Assembly (NCBI GenBank): GCA_014377915.1
Contig: JACMOT010000192.1
Location: 1-8,601, forward strand
Reading direction: 5' to 3'
Source: Tardiphaga sp.
Lineage (GTDB): Bacteria > Pseudomonadota > Alphaproteobacteria > Rhizobiales > Xanthobacteraceae
DNA: 8,601 nt
Part shown: positions 5,924-8,601 of the stretch, piece after piece
Numbering within the stretch: the first letter of the stretch is position 1
Layout: every line of letters starts with the position of its first letter
Position numbers and translations under genes: made by a program
Notes under the pieces: model-generated
What the model was told of the DNA's origin: nothing
Seen by the model: the letters and a program-made list of their open reading frames with translations, nothing else
Databases searched by the model: none

Positions 5924-6966
5924 GCACGCTGGTCATCACCACCATCAGCCCGGGCACCTCGGTGCAGGACGGCGGCCGTTTCGGCCAGCAGCGCTACGGC
6001 CTGGTGCCGTCGGGCGCGGTCGATCGCCTCGCGCTCGCCGCCGCCAATGCGCTGCTCGGCAATGCGCTGTTCGCCGCGACCATCGAACTCGGCCCGATGA
6101 ATTCGGTACTGACGGCCCGGGGCGGCGCGGTGCGCGTGGCGCTCACCGGTGCGACGCGGCCGGCGGAAGTCGGCGGCCGACCGCTCGCGCTCAACAGCTC
6201 GGTGATGATCGCTGATGGCGAGAGCCTGACCCTCGGTGTCGCCCGCGGTGGCACTTTCGGCTACCTGGGCATCGAAGGCGGCGTGCAGGGCGAGCCGATG
6301 TTCGGCAGCCTCGCGGTCAACGCCCGCGCCGGGCTCGGCAGCCCCTACCCGCGCCCGCTGCAGGCCGGCGACGAATTGCAGGTCGCCGCCGCCAGCGCTG
6401 GCAATGACAAGCGGATCGACCTGCCGGCGCCGCAGGATGGTCCGATCCGCGTCGTGATGGGCCCGCAGGACGACGAGTTCGGCGACGCCACCCTGCTATT
6501 CCTGTCCAGCGAGTGGAAGATCTCGGCGATGTCCGACCGCATGGGCTATCGCCTCGAAGGCCCGGTGATCAAGCATCTGCACGGCCACAACATCGTCTCC
6601 GACGGCACCGTTAATGGCTCGATCCAGATACCCGGCAACGGCGCGCCGATCGTGCTGATGCCCGACCGCGGCACCTCCGGCGGCTATCCGAAGATCGCCA
6701 CCGTGATCTCCACCGATCTCGGCCGCTTCGGCCAGACCCAGCCCGGCCGCGGCTTCCGCTTCCAGGCCGTCACCATGGCCGAGGCACAGGCGGCCTATCG
6801 CGGCTTTGCCGAGCTGCTCAACAGCCTGCCCGGCCGCGTCCAGGATTCTAACCTTCTGACCATCGACGTGGCGGCGCTGCACTCCGCCAATGTCGCCGGC
6901 ATCGCGGTCAGCGCGACGGACGCATCGAGCTGGCAGATTTCACAGCCGGCGCCTACTTGCGATTGA
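5920..6966 (+). CDS. pxpC: 5-oxoprolinase subunit PxpC (KipA / biotin-dependent carboxylase-like)
   Basis: The 348-residue product matches the KipA/PxpC family, the partner of PxpB in the ATP-dependent 5-oxoprolinase. Family marks run in order: [24 protein letters not shown] (9-32), [14 protein letters not shown] (35-48), ATIELG (53-58), a cyclophilin-like second half starting GPQDDEF (181-187), [12 protein letters not shown] (204-215), [22 protein letters not shown] (225-246) and [19 protein letters not shown] (254-272). The same domain occurs in urea amidolyase and allophanate hydrolase relatives, but no fused biotin carboxylase is present here. The start ATG at 5920 overlaps the pxpB stop by 4 bases and begins exactly at the conserved N-terminus; a start further upstream would run through pxpB in another frame. 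The pxpA ATG lies 28 bases downstream. Confidence 0.93.
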   Translation: MSTLVITTISPGTSVQDGGRFGQQRYGLVPSGAVDRLALAAANALLGNALFAATIELGPMNSVLTARGGAVRVALTGATRPAEVGGRPLALNSSVMIADGESLTLGVARGGTFGYLGIEGGVQGEPMFGSLAVNARAGLGSPYPRPLQAGDELQVAAASAGNDKRIDLPAPQDGPIRVVMGPQDDEFGDATLLFLSSEWKISAMSDRMGYRLEGPVIKHLHGHNIVSDGTVNGSIQIPGNGAPIVLMPDRGTSGGYPKIATVISTDLGRFGQTQPGRGFRFQAVTMAEAQAAYRGFAELLNSLPGRVQDSNLLTIDVAALHSANVAGIAVSATDASSWQISQPAPTCD

Positions 6967-6994
6967 TCTCCAACACCGACGGAAGAACACGACC

Positions 6995-7759
6995 ATGAAC
7001 ATCGATCTGAACTGCGATCTCGGCGAAAGCTTCGGCATGTGGGAGATGGGCAATGACGCCGCCATGATCGAGCTGGCGACCTCGGTCAATATCGCCTGCG
7101 GCTATCATGCCGGCGACGCCGACGTGATGCGCCAGACGGTGCAGCTCGCCAAGGCGCGCGATGTCGCGATCGGTGCGCATCCCGGCTACCGCGATCTGCA
7201 CGGTTTTGGCCGCCGCCCGATCGTCGGCCTCACGGCGCTGGAGATCGAGAACCTGGTCGCCTACCAGATCGGCGCGCTGCAATCGATCGCCGCGATGGAG
7301 GGCTACAAGGTCACCCATGTGAAGGCGCATGGCGCGATTTCCAACGTCGCCTGCGAAGACGACATGACCGCCCGCGCCATCGCCGCCGGCATCAAGGGCG
7401 TCGATCGCAATCTGGTCTTCGTGGTGCTGTCGAATTCGAAACTGGTCACCGCCGGCGAGGCCGCGGGACTGCGGCTGGCGCATGAAGTATTTGCCGACCG
7501 CGCCTATGAGGACAATGGCAATCTGGTGTCACGGAAAAAGCCCGGCGCGGTGCTGCACGATCCGGTCATGGTCGCCGACCGCGTGGTGAAGATGGTGCAG
7601 GACGGCGCGGTGACCTCGATCACCGGCAAAATCATCAAGATGAAGATGGACACCGTCTGCATCCATGGCGACACGCCGGGCGCGGTCGATCTCGGCCGCC
7701 ACGTCCGCGACGGATTGAAGGCTGCCGGGATTGAAGTGAAGCCATTCAAGACGGCTTAA
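6995..7759 (+). CDS. pxpA: 5-oxoprolinase subunit PxpA (LamB/YcsF family)
   Basis: The 254-residue product is a full-length LamB/YcsF-family protein, the remaining subunit of the ATP-dependent 5-oxoprolinase. Marks are the N-terminal [14 protein letters not shown] (1-14), [11 protein letters not shown] (31-41), [15 protein letters not shown] (60-74), [11 protein letters not shown] (165-175), KPGAVLHDP (182-190) and [13 protein letters not shown] (215-227 region). The usual VKPHGALYN motif reads VKAHGAISN here (Lys110, His112 and Gly113 kept; Pro, Leu and Tyr replaced), which may mark a subfamily with a different lactam. ATG 6995 is chosen because it starts the conserved N-terminus and has a good GGAAGAA ribosome site at 6981-6987. 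Gene order pxpB-pxpC-pxpA is the same as in E. coli. It is followed by a palindromic repeat and the opposing ABC ATPase gene. Confidence 0.93.
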   Translation: MNIDLNCDLGESFGMWEMGNDAAMIELATSVNIACGYHAGDADVMRQTVQLAKARDVAIGAHPGYRDLHGFGRRPIVGLTALEIENLVAYQIGALQSIAAMEGYKVTHVKAHGAISNVACEDDMTARAIAAGIKGVDRNLVFVVLSNSKLVTAGEAAGLRLAHEVFADRAYEDNGNLVSRKKPGAVLHDPVMVADRVVKMVQDGAVTSITGKIIKMKMDTVCIHGDTPGAVDLGRHVRDGLKAAGIEVKPFKTA

Positions 7760-7776
7760 GCCACGATGTCATTGCG

Positions 7777-7881
7777 GGGCGCGAGGGCACTGCCCGAGCG
7801 AACCCGGCATCTGGCGATGTTCAAAACACATCGAGGTTCCGGGTTCGCTCGCAGCTGACGCCGCGCGCGCCCCGGAACGAC
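7777..7881. repeat. Mosaic palindromic repeat, copy B, between convergent genes
   Basis: This is the second copy of the repeat at 3581-3709, in the same orientation. Perfect 13-bp arms CGAGCGAACCCGG (7795-7807) and 7839-7851 enclose a small stem CGATGT/ACATCG (7815-7820 with 7828-7833). Outer ends GTCATTGCGGGGCGCG (from 7768) and CGCGCCCCGGAACGAC (to 7881) are imperfect complements. It starts 17 bases after the pxpA stop and lies before the end of the opposing ABC ATPase gene. A role as a two-way terminator is inferred from position. Confidence 0.82.
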
Positions 7882-7929
7882 GAGCTTGCAGCCCACCTGT
7901 CGTTCCGCATTCCGTCATGCGACCGGCCA

Positions 7930-8601
7930 TCAACCATCGGTACGGCTGCTCGCCAGATGGCTGGTCAGTCTTCGCGTCACGTCGCGGCGCAGAATATTGA
8001 ATTCCGGCGACGCCACGTCGCGCGGCCGTGGCAGGTCGATATCCATCTCGCAATCGATCCGGCCCGGCCCGGCGGTCATCACGATCACCCGGTCGGCGAG
8101 CATCACCGCCTCCTCCACCGAATGGGTGACGAAGATCACCGTCAGCCCGGTCGAGCGCCAGATGTCGACCAGCTCTTCCTGCAGCTTGCCGCGCGTCAAC
8201 GCATCCAGCGCGCCGAATGGCTCGTCCATCAGCAGGATGTCGGTATCGTTGGTCAGCACCCGGGCAATCGCCACGCGCTGCTTCATGCCGCCGGACAATT
8301 CGTGCGGATAGCGGTCGGCAAAGGCGGACAGCCCGACCATCTTCATGAATTTCTCGCTCAGCTCCGCCACCATCTTCGAGGCAATGCCGCGATGTTTTGG
8401 TCCGAAGCCGATATTCTCCCGTACCGTCAGCCAGGGAAACAACGCGTAGTCCTGAAACACCATGCCGCGGTCCGGCCCCGGCCCGGCAATGGGCCGGCCG
8501 TCCATAGCGAGCGTGCCGGTGCTTGGCGTCTCGAACCCCGCGATCAGCCGCAGTAGCGTGCTTTTGCCACAACCGCTGGCCCCGATCAGGCAGACCAACT
8601 C
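7930..8601 (-). CDS. ABC transporter ATP-binding protein, NitT/TauT family (5' end outside window)
   Basis: The frame is open to the right edge and stops at 7930-7932, giving 223 visible residues of a protein usually about 255-280 long. The first 30-50 residues are missing. All ATPase motifs are present: Walker A GASGCGKST, Q-loop VFQDYALFPW, signature LSGGMKQRVAIARVL, Walker B DILLMDEPFGALD, and switch His in VTHSVEEA. The PGPDRGMVFQ segment, the MDEPFGALDALTR form of Walker B and the late DLPRPRD are typical of the nitrate/sulfonate/taurine importer ATPases (SsuB, TauB type). It would energise uptake of a small organic solute at the inner membrane. Permease and binding-protein genes are not in the window. 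Being convergent with pxpA, it is not part of that operon, and the substrate is unknown. Confidence 0.92.
   Translation of the reverse strand, partial: ELVCLIGASGCGKSTLLRLIAGFETPSTGTLAMDGRPIAGPGPDRGMVFQDYALFPWLTVRENIGFGPKHRGIASKMVAELSEKFMKMVGLSAFADRYPHELSGGMKQRVAIARVLTNDTDILLMDEPFGALDALTRGKLQEELVDIWRSTGLTVIFVTHSVEEAVMLADRVIVMTAGPGRIDCEMDIDLPRPRDVASPEFNILRRDVTRRLTSHLASSRTDG

Noticed and set aside
3581..7881. The two related repeats as ends of a composite mobile element carrying the cupin, RraA-like and pxp genes
   Set aside because: The copies are in the same orientation with divergent middles, no transposase or target-site duplication is seen, and copies of this type are common in rhizobial intergenic DNA.
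7769..8572. A 267-residue minus-strand open frame overlapping the ABC ATPase in another frame
   Set aside because: The ATPase frame has all Walker and signature motifs; the alternative frame has none and runs into the repeat.

Overview
The window looks like chromosomal DNA from a high-GC alphaproteobacterium, most likely a Bradyrhizobium/Rhodopseudomonas-type member of the Nitrobacteraceae. This is inferred from codon bias towards G/C, from the style of the proteins, and from several palindromic intergenic repeats of a kind I associate with that group. No mobile element, phage gene, CRISPR array, tRNA or rRNA is visible.

Layout. Bases 1-349 hold the C-terminal third of a D-2-hydroxyacid dehydrogenase (+), which ends before a perfect GC-rich hairpin. 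An amidase-signature-family hydrolase (+, 413-1840) follows. Next is a small protein of unknown function with an acidic, proline-rich middle (+, 1922-2467). A 313-base gap then carries a cloverleaf-like repeat. It is followed by a secreted PheC-type cyclohexadienyl dehydratase / solute-binding-fold protein (+, 2781-3563). On the minus strand lie a small metal-binding cupin (3718-4125), which resembles the cupin hydroxynitrile lyases, and an RraA-like / HMG-CHA aldolase-fold protein (4260-4958). After a divergent promoter region come three plus-strand genes, pxpB-pxpC-pxpA (5195-7759), encoding a 5-oxoprolinase-type ATP-dependent lactamase. The window ends inside a minus-strand NitT/TauT-family ABC transporter ATPase (7930-8601), whose start lies beyond the right edge.

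How the genes fit together. Most products are small-molecule catabolic enzymes: dehydrogenase, amidase, aldolase-like protein, cupin, lactamase, and the ATPase of an importer. This suggests an uptake-and-degradation neighbourhood, but the strands switch several times and it is not one operon. Only pxpBCA is a clear operon, with a 4-base overlap between pxpB and pxpC. The substrate of the neighbourhood cannot be read from the sequence.

The points most worth a second look are: the PheC-like secreted enzyme without visible transporter partners; the cupin, whose metal and active-site residues match a hydroxynitrile lyase position for position; motif changes shared by PxpA and PxpB that may mark a non-standard lactamase subgroup; and two copies of one palindromic repeat, each placed between convergent genes.
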